Shown: one piece after another, positions 23,860-32,456 of the stretch
Position numbering within the stretch: position 1 is the first letter of the stretch
How the letters are laid out: every line of letters starts with the position of its first letter
Assembly (NCBI GenBank): GCA_052387235.1
Contig: JBQTJJ010000069.1
Span: 1 to 44,379 of the forward strand
Reading direction: 5' to 3'
DNA length: 44,379 bases
Source: JBQTJJ01 sp052387235
Lineage (GTDB): Bacteria; Actinomycetota; Acidimicrobiia; Acidimicrobiales; GCA-2861595
Position numbers and translations under genes: made by a program
Notes under the pieces: generated by a model
What the model was told of the DNA's origin: nothing
Database searches by the model: none
What the model saw: only the letters and a program-made list of their open reading frames with translations

Positions 23860-25448
23860 CGAACGCGCCTCCCGGTGCGCAGAAGGGTCGACAACTCCAG
23901 CACACCGAGGCGTCTGGCGACGACGAGATAGACGGTAACACCGGCCGCCACGCCGGCCGCGGTCCGCACCAGATCGGGGTGCGACGGCGCGCTGGCGACG
24001 GCGACGGCGCCCGCCATCACCGCGCTGGCGAAGGCGACCCGGGCCCACGTCTGCACCACGCCCGCCCTGTCGACCGTTCCCACCCGCCTCTGCAGGTGCA
24101 GGAGGGCCACCACCGCGGCCACGGTGTAGGCCAGCGAGTAGGCGAGGGCCAGGCCCTGGACGCCGAGGCTCGGGTAGAGCGCCACGGCCAGGACCACGTT
24201 GAGCCCGTTCTCGAGCAGGTAGAGGAAGAAGATCGACCTGGTGTCCTGCATGGCCTGGAACGACCGGACCAGGAACAAGAAGGCGCTGAAGCCCGGGAGC
24301 CCCGCCGCGAACAGGGCCAGGACGCCGGCGGTGGTGCTGGCCGATCCGGCGTCCAGGGCGCCGTGCTCGAGGGCGGCGCCCACGATGGGGCGGGCCAGCA
24401 CCAGGTAGCCCACCGCGGCCGGGATGATGACGGCGGCGATGGTGCCGAGGCCGCCGGCGACGTGGCGCCCGAAGCCGGCGGCGTCGCGTACCGCCCAGCG
24501 CTCGGCCAGGTCGGGCTGCAGCGCCGTCATGACGGAGACGGCGAAGACTCCGTGGGGGAGGAGGAAGAACACCTGGCCGGCCTGGTAGGCGGCCACGTCG
24601 CCGGCCCGGCCTCCCGCCAGGACCAGCACCACCAGCAGCGCCACCTGGTTGGCGACCACGAACCCGAACGTCCATCCCGACAGGCGCAGGATGGTGCGGA
24701 CGGCGGGGTGGCCCGGGTCCCACACCGGACGGAGGCGGGCGCCCGTCCCCCGCAGCGCGGGCAGCAGGGCCAGCGCCATCGCGCCCACCCCGGCCGTGGT
24801 GCCGAGGCCGAGCAGCAGCAGGGCGCCGCGGTCGTGGCGCACGGCCGTGAGCGACACCTCGTCGGCCACGGAGGGCAGGGCCAGCAGCACCCCGATGACG
24901 ATCACGTTGTTGAGCACCGGGGCGAACATCGGGGCGGCGAAGCGGCGGCGCGCGTTCAGGACGGCGGTGACGAGGAAGGTCATGCCGTAGAACGCCACCT
25001 GGGGCGCGAACAGGCGCAGCAGGCTGGTGGCCACCGCCCGCTGCTCGTCGAGCGACGGCGTGTCGTTGCCCACCGTGTACAGGCGCACGAGCAGCGGTGC
25101 GATCACTAGGAACAGTCCCGTCAGCACCACCAGGGCGACGGCGGCCACCGTGACGACGGCCGAGATGGCCCTCCAGGCGTCGTCCTCGTCGTCGGTGGCG
25201 AGGCGCTCGACGAACAGCGGGACCAGGGTGGCGGACAGGATCCCGCCCAGCACCAGCTCGTAGACGATGTTCGGCGTGACGTTGGCCAGGTTGTAGCTGT
25301 CGGTGAGCCGGGTGAAGCCCAGGGCGTAGGCCAGGGCCACCAGCTTCCCGAACCCGGTGAGGCGGGACAGGGCCGTGCCCGCCGCCATCACGGCCGTGCT
25401 GCGCCCCAGCCCGGGCCGCCCGCCCTGGGCGGGGGCCCGTGCCGTCAT
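23856..25448 (-). CDS. murJ: Lipid II flippase MurJ (MviN)
   Basis: MurJ (530 residues) flips the peptidoglycan precursor lipid II across the membrane. The N-terminus TALSRLTGFGKLVALAYALG is the family signature. DSYNLANVTPNIVYELVLGGILSATLVPLF and about 14 hydrophobic segments follow, with FLLPHGVFAVSVMTALQPDLA in the second half. The protein ends soon after the last helix (LSTLLRTGRRVR). It therefore lacks the C-terminal kinase-like and discoidin-like domains found in mycobacterial Rv3910; those are supplied by the separate kinase gene at 21109. The ATG overlaps the upstream stop (ATGA). Confidence 0.94.
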   Translation of the reverse strand: MTARAPAQGGRPGLGRSTAVMAAGTALSRLTGFGKLVALAYALGFTRLTDSYNLANVTPNIVYELVLGGILSATLVPLFVERLATDDEDDAWRAISAVVTVAAVALVVLTGLFLVIAPLLVRLYTVGNDTPSLDEQRAVATSLLRLFAPQVAFYGMTFLVTAVLNARRRFAAPMFAPVLNNVIVIGVLLALPSVADEVSLTAVRHDRGALLLLGLGTTAGVGAMALALLPALRGTGARLRPVWDPGHPAVRTILRLSGWTFGFVVANQVALLVVLVLAGGRAGDVAAYQAGQVFFLLPHGVFAVSVMTALQPDLAERWAVRDAAGFGRHVAGGLGTIAAVIIPAAVGYLVLARPIVGAALEHGALDAGSASTTAGVLALFAAGLPGFSAFLFLVRSFQAMQDTRSIFFLYLLENGLNVVLAVALYPSLGVQGLALAYSLAYTVAAVVALLHLQRRVGTVDRAGVVQTWARVAFASAVMAGAVAVASAPSHPDLVRTAAGVAAGVTVYLVVARRLGVLELSTLLRTGRRVR

Positions 25449-27430
25449 GCCGGGACCAGCCGGCGGTTGCGCCGGCCCCGCACCAGGTGGCGACCCCACC
25501 AAAGAAGCAGGAACACGACGGCCCCGGCCGACAGCACGAGCCCCACCCCGGAGGCGGCGGTGGAGCGCACCGTGAACCGGCTGTTCCCGAGCACCAGGCC
25601 GCCGTCGGGCGAGACCAGGCTCACCCGGAGCGGGAACGAGCCCGAGGTGCGGGCACGGACCGAGAACCGCTCGGTGGTGCTGCGCCGGCTGAGGTCGACG
25701 GTGCGGACCGCCCCCCTGGGGAAGTCGAGCTTGTCGCTGGCCACCTGCAGCTGGACGCGCAGGGGGTACCCGGTGGTGCTCAGGACGGTGACGGGGATCT
25801 CGCCTGTGCGGGCCGTGAGCGTGATGGAGCGGTGGCTGGGCACGTGCACCGCCGCCGTCTGCCCGGTGATCCGCTCCTCGACGCCGTCCAGGTAGGCCTG
25901 GCGCTGGCCGGACCGCAGGCCGGCGCCGACCGCGACCATGAGCAGCTGCTCGATGCGGTCGTCGAGGGTGTTCTCCGGGTTGAGCATGCTGGCGAAGGAC
26001 ACCAGCCGGCCCCGTGCCTCCTCGACCTCCCGGGCGGGAAGGGCGGAGCCGGCGGCCGGGGCGGACAGGCGCCGGACCAGCGGCGCCCCGGCCGTCGTCT
26101 TCGCGGCTGGGACGTTGCTGAACACGTCGTCGAGGGTGGTGCCGGCCATCACCGATGCGCTGGCCAGCCCGCCGAGGAGGCTGTCGAGGAAGGCCTTGTC
26201 GGGACGCCACGAGCGAGGCGGCGCCGCCACCACGGCCCGGGCCCGGCTCGGGCTGTCCTGGTACACCACGGCCAGGTCGGCCAGGAGGCGGTGGGCGGCC
26301 AGCACCGGGTCGCCGGTGGGGGCGAAGTGGGCCGCCAGCCCGCTGTCGGCGGCCACGGCGGTGGGCCGGCGGACGGCCCGGACGTCGAGCTCGAACGGCT
26401 GGGTGAGGGTGCGGTCCAGGTGGATCGGGGCCAGGCGGGGCTCGGGCAGCACGAAGCGGTCCACCTGCTGCTGGCGGAGCCGAAGGGTGGATCGCTCGTC
26501 CAGGCCCTCCTCCGCGACCCACGTGCGGGGGTCCGGGCGCTGCCCGAGGGTGCGCTCGATCACCTGGCTGCCCCGGTCCAGCTGGATGGCGGCCTCGGCG
26601 GCCAGGCCGGGCGAGTTGAAGGCCGGCAGCGCCAACGGCACGTAGCTGGCGGCGGCGAGCTGGCGGCCGGCGACGCCTCGGGCCAGGGCGGCCACGGTCT
26701 CCTCGTCCTCCTCCCGCCCGCTGGCGTCGAGGGCGTCGAGGGTCTCCGGGGTGGGGAGGAGGGTGAGGGGGACCAGGGGGTACGCCTCCAGCGACCGGGC
26801 CAGGGCGCTGAGGGAGCTGGTGGTGCCGCGCGGGAGGCTTCGCCCGCCGTCGGGCCGCAGGGCGGGCGCGCCGTGCACCGGGAGCACGAGGGCGACCTTC
26901 AGCGGGAACCCCCCGGGCTGGGGCGGCCGGGTGTGGACGAGGTGGGTCACCAGGCCGGCCAGGGCCCGCCCGCCCCCCGCACCGCGCACCTCCACCCGTA
27001 CCGGGTACACGCCCTCGTTCCCGAGGCGCAGCCGGGCCGGGTCGGGCGGCTGCGCGGGGTCCTGGACCGGGAGGCGCACCACCACGGCGCCGGCCGCGTC
27101 CGGCGCCAGGGCGGCCAGGGGGGTTGGGGGGATGGTCATGACGGGGTTGCCGCGGGGCCCGTCCTCGAGGGTGCGGGTGAACTCGGACCGGCTCGTGACC
27201 CGGCGGTACACCGCCACGGCCAGCTCGACGTCGTCGGCGGCCTCGGCCGTGTCGACCACCAGCCGCAGCGCCAGCTCCTCGCCCGGCCCCACCCACGGGG
27301 TCTGCGATGCGAGGCGGAGGACGGTGCCGGCCTGCTGGGCTCCCGCCGGCACCGCGGGCAGCACGCCCACCGCCAGCAGCGCCGCCGCCACGGCCGCGCC
27401 CGCTCGGGCGATGGCGGTCCGGCGGATCAC
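25445..27430 (-). CDS. DUF6049-type secreted, membrane-anchored protein (Rv3909-like)
   Basis: The 661-residue protein begins with a signal peptide (ARAGAAVAAALLAVGVLPAVPAGAQQ). A large extracellular region follows with beta-rich ends and a central part containing LKVALVLPVHGAPAL and TWVAEEGLDERSTL. It ends with one membrane helix (GVGLVLSAGAVVFLLLWWGRHLV) and a basic tail. This layout and its place directly before murJ match mycobacterial Rv3909. The function is unknown; a role outside the membrane in wall assembly is plausible from context. The GTG overlaps the GNAT stop (GTGA at 27427-27430). Confidence 0.8.
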   Translation of the reverse strand: MIRRTAIARAGAAVAAALLAVGVLPAVPAGAQQAGTVLRLASQTPWVGPGEELALRLVVDTAEAADDVELAVAVYRRVTSRSEFTRTLEDGPRGNPVMTIPPTPLAALAPDAAGAVVVRLPVQDPAQPPDPARLRLGNEGVYPVRVEVRGAGGGRALAGLVTHLVHTRPPQPGGFPLKVALVLPVHGAPALRPDGGRSLPRGTTSSLSALARSLEAYPLVPLTLLPTPETLDALDASGREEDEETVAALARGVAGRQLAAASYVPLALPAFNSPGLAAEAAIQLDRGSQVIERTLGQRPDPRTWVAEEGLDERSTLRLRQQQVDRFVLPEPRLAPIHLDRTLTQPFELDVRAVRRPTAVAADSGLAAHFAPTGDPVLAAHRLLADLAVVYQDSPSRARAVVAAPPRSWRPDKAFLDSLLGGLASASVMAGTTLDDVFSNVPAAKTTAGAPLVRRLSAPAAGSALPAREVEEARGRLVSFASMLNPENTLDDRIEQLLMVAVGAGLRSGQRQAYLDGVEERITGQTAAVHVPSHRSITLTARTGEIPVTVLSTTGYPLRVQLQVASDKLDFPRGAVRTVDLSRRSTTERFSVRARTSGSFPLRVSLVSPDGGLVLGNSRFTVRSTAASGVGLVLSAGAVVFLLLWWGRHLVRGRRNRRLVPA

Positions 27431-28119
27431 CGGTCGAGGGCGGCGCTGAGCACGCACAGCCCGGCCGCCTCGCGCCGGAATCCCAGGCTCTCGTACAGGG
27501 CCAGCGCCGCCTCGTTGCCCATCTGGGTGTTGACCACGGCCTGCTCCGCCCGCCACCGCCGCAGCCAGCGCAGGGCGTCGACGCAGAGGGTCCGGCCCAG
27601 GCCCTCGCGCTGGCGGCCGGGGTCGACGGCCAGCCGCTGGAGGAACCCGCGCCGCCCGGCCCGGCCCGTGACGGCGTAGCCGACGGGCGCTCCGCCGCGC
27701 ACGACCACCCGGAAGCGGCTGTTCGGTGTGGCCGAGAGGGCCTCGGCCAGGCTGACCCCGTCGATCCGCCAGAAGGGGGGGAAGGCCCGGGCGTCGACGG
27801 CCAGTACGGCCGGGCGGTCCTCGGCGGCGGCCCGCCGCAGCCCCGCCGTGTCGACCCGCGGGAGGTTCCGGAGGTCGTGCACGAGGAGGTGCAGGTGCTC
27901 GTGGACCTCGAAGCCGGCGCCCAGGAAGCCGGACTGCTCGGCGGGGGAGAGGGCCGAGGTGATCACCGAGGAGAAGCCCTGGGCCGCCAGCTGCTCGAGG
28001 CAGCGGCGGACGAAGACCACCGACGGCAGGGGAGCGTCGGGCAGGGGGCTGAGGTAGGCCACGTCCCGGTCCCCCCGCCACGGCCCCGTGCGCACCCGCT
28101 CCCGGCCCCACCGGATCAC
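27427..28119 (-). CDS. GNAT-family N-acetyltransferase
   Basis: The 230-residue protein has a C-terminal GNAT core: RVVVRGGAPVGYAVTGRAGRRG, then LQRLAVDPGRQREGLGRTL (acetyl-CoA-binding R/Q-x-x-G-x-G/A motif) and NEAALALYESLGFRRE. The substrate is unknown. GTG at 28119 is chosen because AAGGG stands 5 nt before it; another GTG lies 6 nt upstream. It is the first gene of the coupled series GNAT, DUF6049, murJ, small protein, degV. Confidence 0.82.
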   Translation of the reverse strand: MIRWGRERVRTGPWRGDRDVAYLSPLPDAPLPSVVFVRRCLEQLAAQGFSSVITSALSPAEQSGFLGAGFEVHEHLHLLVHDLRNLPRVDTAGLRRAAAEDRPAVLAVDARAFPPFWRIDGVSLAEALSATPNSRFRVVVRGGAPVGYAVTGRAGRRGFLQRLAVDPGRQREGLGRTLCVDALRWLRRWRAEQAVVNTQMGNEAALALYESLGFRREAAGLCVLSAALDR

Positions 28120-28150
28120 ATCCACCCTTGCAGCGCTCACGGCGCTGCCG

Positions 28151-28156
28151 AGGTTA
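28151..28156 (-). promoter_or_regulatory. Putative -10 element for the GNAT-murJ operon
   Basis: TAACCT on the minus strand lies 31 nt before the GNAT start. TTGCGC 15 nt further upstream could be a weak -35 element. The region (28126-28233) is the divergent gap between this operon and pilT. Confidence 0.4.
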
Positions 28157-28233
28157 CCGAGCGCCGGGTTCGCGCAACAGCACGCCACGATCCGGCACTC
28201 CAGATCCGGGTGGGAACTGCCGATGCGGAGGTG

Positions 28234-29331
28234 ATGCTGGATCTCGACGAGCTGCTCCGGTACACGGTGGAGCACACCGGGTCCGACCTCCACGTCAAGG
28301 TGGGTTCCCCGCCGCACGTCCGCGTCGACGGGCACCTCCTGGCCGCGCCGTTCGGGACGGTCACCGCGGCCGACACCGAGCGCATGGCCTTCTCCGTCCT
28401 GCCTCGTGACCGGGCCGACGAGTTCGTGGGGACGTCGGAGTCCGATTTCGCCCTCAACCTGCCCGGCCTCGGCCGCTTCCGGGTCAACGTGTTCCGCCAG
28501 CGGGGCTCGGTGGGCCTGGTGTTCCGCCGGGTCCTCCCCGGCATCCCGTCCTTCGAGTCGCTGGGACTGCCGCCGGTGGTGCGCCGGCTGGCCGAGGAGC
28601 AGCGGGGCATGGTGCTCGTGACCGGCCCCACCGGCTCCGGGAAGACCACCACCATCTCGGCCATGATCGACCACATCAACGACACCCGCGCCGTGAACGT
28701 GGTGACCGTCGAGGACCCTATCGAGGTCCTGCACAGTGACAAGAAGGCCCTGGTCAACCAGCGCGAGATCGGCACCGACACCCGCGACTACGCCACCGCC
28801 ATGCGCCGGGTGCTCCGCCAGGACCCCGACGTGATCTTCATCGGCGAGATGCGCGATCCCGAGACGGTCTGGGCCGCCCTGGCCGCAGCCGAGACCGGCC
28901 ACCTGGTGCTGTCGACGCTGCACACCACCAACGCGGTGGAGACCGTGAACCGCATCGTCGACTTCTTCCCGCCGTTCCAGCAGAAGCAGGTCCGGCTGTC
29001 GCTGGCCTCGTCGCTCCGGGGCGTGGTGAGCCAGCGGCTCCTGGAGCGGGCCGACGGCAAGGGCCGGGTGCCCTCCGTGGAGGTGCTGGTGATGACCGGT
29101 CGCATCTTCGACCGCATCGTCGACCCGGACCAGGGTGGCAAGGAGTCGATCGACGAGATCATCGCCGACGGCGAGTTCTACGGCATGCAGACGTTCGACC
29201 AGAGCCTGTTCAACCTCTTCAAGAACGGCATGGTGGACCTTCGCAACGCCATGGCCACGGCGTCGAACCCGCACGACTTCCGCATCGCGCTCCAGCAGGC
29301 CGGGCTGCTCCCGGCCCACGTCACCGCCTGA
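28234..29331 (+). CDS. pilT: PilT-type retraction ATPase
   Basis: PilT (365 residues) is the hexameric ATPase that depolymerises type IV pili. The N-terminal domain has the family motif GSDLHVKVGSPPHVRVDG. The ATPase domain has Walker A GPTGSGKTTTISAMIDHIN, the Asp box TVEDPIEVLH, Walker B DVIFIGEMRDPET, and the His box ETGHLVLSTLHTTNA. The ATG at 28234 is one choice; in-frame GTGs at 28231 and 28210 are possible, the last giving better spacing. No other pilus genes are in the window, though two TadE-like proteins are (806 and 23500). Confidence 0.9.
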   Translation: MLDLDELLRYTVEHTGSDLHVKVGSPPHVRVDGHLLAAPFGTVTAADTERMAFSVLPRDRADEFVGTSESDFALNLPGLGRFRVNVFRQRGSVGLVFRRVLPGIPSFESLGLPPVVRRLAEEQRGMVLVTGPTGSGKTTTISAMIDHINDTRAVNVVTVEDPIEVLHSDKKALVNQREIGTDTRDYATAMRRVLRQDPDVIFIGEMRDPETVWAALAAAETGHLVLSTLHTTNAVETVNRIVDFFPPFQQKQVRLSLASSLRGVVSQRLLERADGKGRVPSVEVLVMTGRIFDRIVDPDQGGKESIDEIIADGEFYGMQTFDQSLFNLFKNGMVDLRNAMATASNPHDFRIALQQAGLLPAHVTA

Positions 29332-29364
29332 CGGATCTCCGGCCAGGGGCTCGACCAGGCCCAC

Positions 29365-29370
29365 TACCCT
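29365..29370 (+). promoter_or_regulatory. -10 element of pcnB (leaderless)
   Basis: TACCCT ends 7 nt before the GTG at 29378, predicting a leaderless transcript. No -35 hexamer is visible. It sits in the 46-nt gap after pilT. Confidence 0.5.
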
Positions 29371-29377
29371 CCGCCCG

Positions 29378-30775
29378 GTGATCCCCGAGCGGCTCCAGCC
29401 GCTGCTGCACGAGACGGCCTGGCTCGCCGAGCGCTTCGGCCCGGCCGGCCACCGGCTGTACCTGGTGGGCGGGGTGGTGCGCGACGCGGTGCTGAACCGG
29501 CTGACGCCCGGCGCCGACCTCGACCTCACCACCGACGCCCGCCCCGAGCAGGTCAAGGCCCTGGTGCGGTCCGGCGCCGACGCCGTCTGGGACCAGGGCG
29601 AGCGCTTCGGCACCATCGGGGTGCGCCGGGGCGACCGCAGCTACGAGATCACCACCCACCGGGCCGAGGCCTACGCCCCCGAGTCCCGCCACCCGGCGGT
29701 GGAGTTCGCCACCGAGGTCGAGGCCGACCTGTCCCGGCGGGACTTCACGGTCAACGCCATGGCGCTGCGCCTCCCCGACATGACCATGGTGGACCCCTTC
29801 GACGGGCTGGCCGACCTGGCGGCGTTCCGGCTGCGCACCCCGCTGCCGCCGGAGGAGTCGTTCAGCGACGACCCGCTGCGGATGCTGCGAGCGGCCCGGT
29901 TCATCGCCGGGTACGGGCTCCGGCCCGACCCGGACGTGCGGGCCGCGGTGGAGAAGCTGCGGGACCGTCTCGACATCGTGTCGGCCGAGCGCATCCGCGA
30001 CGAGCTGAACAAGCTGATCACGGTCGAGCAGCCCACCGCCGGGCTGCGCTTCCTCGTGGCGACCGGCCTGGCCGACCACTTCCTGCCCGAGCTGGCCGGC
30101 ATGGCCCTCGAGCAGGACCCGATCCACCGCCACAAGGACGTGCTGGAGCACACCTACGCGGTGGTGGAGAAGACCCACCCCGACCACCGCATCGTGCGCC
30201 TGGCCGCCCTGTTCCACGACGTGGGCAAGCCTCGCACCCGCTCCATCGGCCCGGGCGGGGTGTCGTTCCACCACCACGAGGTGGTGGGCGCCCGCATGAC
30301 CCGGGACCGCATGCGGGCCCTGCGGTTCCCCAACGAGGACGTGGCCGCCGTCACCCGGCTGGTGGAGCTGCACCTGCGCTTCCACGGCTACCGGGAGGGC
30401 GACGGGGGCTGGACCGACAGCGCCGTGCGCCGGTACGTGCGCGACGCCGGGCCGCTGCTCGAGGAGCTCAACGAGCTCACCCGCTGCGACTGCACCACCC
30501 GCAACGTCAACAGGGCCCGGGCCCTGGCCCGCCGCATGGACGAGCTCGAGGACCGCATCGTCCGGCTGCAGGAGGAGGAGGAGCTGGCCTCGCTGCGGCC
30601 CGACGTCGACGGCTCGCGGGTGATGGAGCACCTGGGCGTCCCCCCCGGCCCGGTGGTGGGGCGGGCCCTGTCCTTCCTCCTCGAGCTCCGCATCGAGGAG
30701 GGCCCCCTCGGCGAGGAGGAGGCCCTGCGCCGGCTCGACGCCTGGTGGGCCGAACACCGGCCCGGTCCCTCCTGA
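29378..30775 (+). CDS. pcnB: CCA-adding tRNA nucleotidyltransferase / poly(A) polymerase family
   Basis: The 465-residue class II nucleotidyltransferase adds or repairs the 3' CCA of tRNAs. The catalytic head has LVGGVVRDAVL and DLDLTTDA (the D-x-D metal site), then RRDFTVNAMAL, PLRMLRAARF and the ERIRDELNKLI motif. A C-terminal HD domain follows (ALFHDVGKPRTRS). Since the tRNA-Ile here lacks an encoded CCA, such an enzyme is required. The position near murJ matches mycobacterial pcnA (Rv3907c). GTG at 29378 is supported by the -10 element 7 nt before it. Confidence 0.94.
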   Translation: MIPERLQPLLHETAWLAERFGPAGHRLYLVGGVVRDAVLNRLTPGADLDLTTDARPEQVKALVRSGADAVWDQGERFGTIGVRRGDRSYEITTHRAEAYAPESRHPAVEFATEVEADLSRRDFTVNAMALRLPDMTMVDPFDGLADLAAFRLRTPLPPEESFSDDPLRMLRAARFIAGYGLRPDPDVRAAVEKLRDRLDIVSAERIRDELNKLITVEQPTAGLRFLVATGLADHFLPELAGMALEQDPIHRHKDVLEHTYAVVEKTHPDHRIVRLAALFHDVGKPRTRSIGPGGVSFHHHEVVGARMTRDRMRALRFPNEDVAAVTRLVELHLRFHGYREGDGGWTDSAVRRYVRDAGPLLEELNELTRCDCTTRNVNRARALARRMDELEDRIVRLQEEEELASLRPDVDGSRVMEHLGVPPGPVVGRALSFLLELRIEEGPLGEEEALRRLDAWWAEHRPGPS

Positions 30776-30819
30776 GCGCCGGCGCCGCGCCCACCCTCGC
30801 TCCCTGGTGGCGGGTTCGA

Positions 30820-30848
30820 CCCCTGGTGTCACCTTCCGACACCAGGGG
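30820..30848. terminator. Bidirectional hairpin terminator between pcnB and the HAD gene
   Basis: CCCCTGGTGTC and GACACCAGGGG form a perfect 11-bp stem with the 7-nt loop ACCTTCC. It lies between two convergent stop codons (30775 and 30862), so it can serve both strands. No U-tract is present, as is common in high-GC actinobacteria. Confidence 0.8.
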
Positions 30849-30861
30849 ATCCCGGGGTGGG

Positions 30862-31563
30862 TCAGGAGCGGAGCAGGCGGGTGACGGCGACGGTGTCGGA
30901 GAGGTCGGCCAGCACCTCGTCGGCGCCCAGGCCCTCCAGCTCGGCCAGCTCGAAGCGGCCCGTTGCCACCAGCAGGCACCGGGCTCCCCCGGCCCGGGCG
31001 CAGGCCAGGTCCCGGGGCGTGTCGCCCACCACCCACACCTGACCGGGATCGAGGGCGCGGCCCCGGAGCCGGCGCAGGCGCTCGAGGGCGACCGGCACCA
31101 GCTGCTCGCGGTCGTGGTCGTCGCTGCCGAAGGCCCCCACCTCCACGTCGAGCCAGCGCTCGAGCCCGAAGGCCTGGAGCTTCACGGCGGCGTTGGCGGC
31201 GGTGTTGCCCGTGAGCACCGACAGGGTCACGGCCGGGTCGTCGTGCAGCCCGGCGAGCACCGCCTCCACCCCGGGCAGGACATGGCCCTGGTCGCGGACG
31301 AGGTCCATCGCACCGGCCAGCTCCGCCTCGAGCCGCCCGACCACGTCGGGCAGGACCCGGTGCGCCTCGTCCTCGGCCAGGCCGGCGAAGACGAGGATCT
31401 CGAGGGCGATGAGGGGGTCGGTCTTGCCGCTCATCCTCACGGCGTGGTCGCCGGGGTGGCGGCCCAGCACGTGCTCGGCGGCCACGTCGAAGGCCCGCTG
31501 GGCCACGCCGTTGGTGCGCAGCAGGGTGCCGTCCACGTCCCAGAGCACCAGCCGCTCGTCCAC
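30862..31563 (-). CDS. HAD-superfamily hydrolase (phosphatase-like)
   Basis: This 233-residue protein has the HAD motifs. Motif I is LVLWDVDGTLL (nucleophile Asp and general acid Asp), motif II is SVLTGNTAANAAVKL, and motif IV is VWVVGDTPRDLACARA. A helical cap lies between motifs I and II. The substrate is not predictable; the style resembles phosphoglycolate phosphatase-like enzymes. The GTG at 31563 is supported by a TACCGT -10 element ending 7 nt upstream (31576-31571), which lies in the 23-nt gap after the methyltransferase gene, so it can be transcribed on its own. Confidence 0.87.
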   Translation of the reverse strand: MDERLVLWDVDGTLLRTNGVAQRAFDVAAEHVLGRHPGDHAVRMSGKTDPLIALEILVFAGLAEDEAHRVLPDVVGRLEAELAGAMDLVRDQGHVLPGVEAVLAGLHDDPAVTLSVLTGNTAANAAVKLQAFGLERWLDVEVGAFGSDDHDREQLVPVALERLRRLRGRALDPGQVWVVGDTPRDLACARAGGARCLLVATGRFELAELEGLGADEVLADLSDTVAVTRLLRS

Positions 31564-31570
31564 GGCCGGG

Positions 31571-31576
31571 ACGGTA
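31571..31576 (-). promoter_or_regulatory. -10 element of the HAD gene (leaderless)
   Basis: TACCGT on the minus strand ends 7 nt before the GTG start at 31563. It lies in the short gap after the methyltransferase stop. Confidence 0.5.
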
Positions 31577-31586
31577 GTCGGACCCG

Positions 31587-32336
31587 TCAGTTCCCCTGCT
31601 TGCGGGCCCGGATGATGAGGGTGCGGGGCACGTAGCGCGCCGACTCCTGCCAGTCGTCGCTGCGGGGCCCGGTGGGTGTGGGCGGCGGCTCCAGCACGGT
31701 GTCCACCGTGTAGCTGGAGCGGACCAGGGCGGTGTGCAGGTCGGCGATGGTGTGGTGGTACTCGGTGAAGGTGGCGCCGTGGCGCTCGTAGACGACGGGC
31801 TCGTGGTCGAAGTACGACCTCCGCACCAGGAGGGCCCGGTCGTCGTTGCCCCCGTGGACCAGGTGCCACGCCGGGTGGGGCAGGCTGAACACCAGGGGAG
31901 CGCCGGTGCGCAGCACCCGGTGCACCTGGCGGAACACCCGGTTGAGGTCCTCCACGAAGCCGAAGGCGGACGCGCTGAAGACCAGGTCGACGGAGTCGGC
32001 CCGCACGAAGGCCAGGTCGGCCATGTCGCCCTGGCGCAGCTCGACGCGGACGTCCTCCCGGTCGGCCAGGCGGCGGGCGAACGCCAGCATCTCGGCCGAG
32101 AGGTCGACCCCGATGGCGATGGCGCCCTGCTTGGCGAAGGCGACCGAGTTCTGGCCGCCGCCGCAGCCCAGCTCCAGGACCCGCTTGCCCTTGAGGTCGC
32201 CGAGGAGGCGGAAGTCGGCCTCGGTGCCGACGTCGGGGCCGTAGTGGGCCACGTCGACGGGCAGCTGCATGCCGGCCTGGTAGCCGGCCGCGGCCTGGTC
32301 CCACGCGGAGCCGTTGTCGCTGGACACAGCTGGCAT
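31587..32336 (-). CDS. Class I SAM-dependent methyltransferase
   Basis: This 249-residue methyltransferase has motif I VLELGCGGGQNSVAFAKQG, the acidic GVDLSAEMLAFARRLA, and the motif II/III region VELRQGDMADLAF with VDLVFSASAFGFVED. The target is unknown. The start is taken as ATG at 32336; a GTG three codons later is possible. No standard ribosome-binding site is seen before either. The 120-nt gap to ino1 (32337-32456) shows no gene. Confidence 0.85.
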   Translation of the reverse strand: MPAVSSDNGSAWDQAAAGYQAGMQLPVDVAHYGPDVGTEADFRLLGDLKGKRVLELGCGGGQNSVAFAKQGAIAIGVDLSAEMLAFARRLADREDVRVELRQGDMADLAFVRADSVDLVFSASAFGFVEDLNRVFRQVHRVLRTGAPLVFSLPHPAWHLVHGGNDDRALLVRRSYFDHEPVVYERHGATFTEYHHTIADLHTALVRSSYTVDTVLEPPPTPTGPRSDDWQESARYVPRTLIIRARKQGN

Positions 32337-32456
32337 GTTGCTACAGCCGGTGGCGGGTTGCACTGCGGGCGGCCCTGCGGCTCGTCGCCTCCGACGCCCG
32401 GGACGCCGGCGCCCGCTCCGGGGCGGTGTGGCCGGTCGGGTGGACGGGCCCGGACC

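Noticed and set aside
28126..28233. Riboswitch or small RNA in the pilT-GNAT divergent gap
   Set aside because: The gap is short and accounted for by a promoter and ribosome-binding site. No conserved riboswitch structure is recognisable.
30801..30830. tRNA-like GGGTTCGACCCC sequence near the pcnB end
   Set aside because: It resembles a T arm, but there is no acceptor, anticodon or D arm around it. The bases form part of the convergent terminator.
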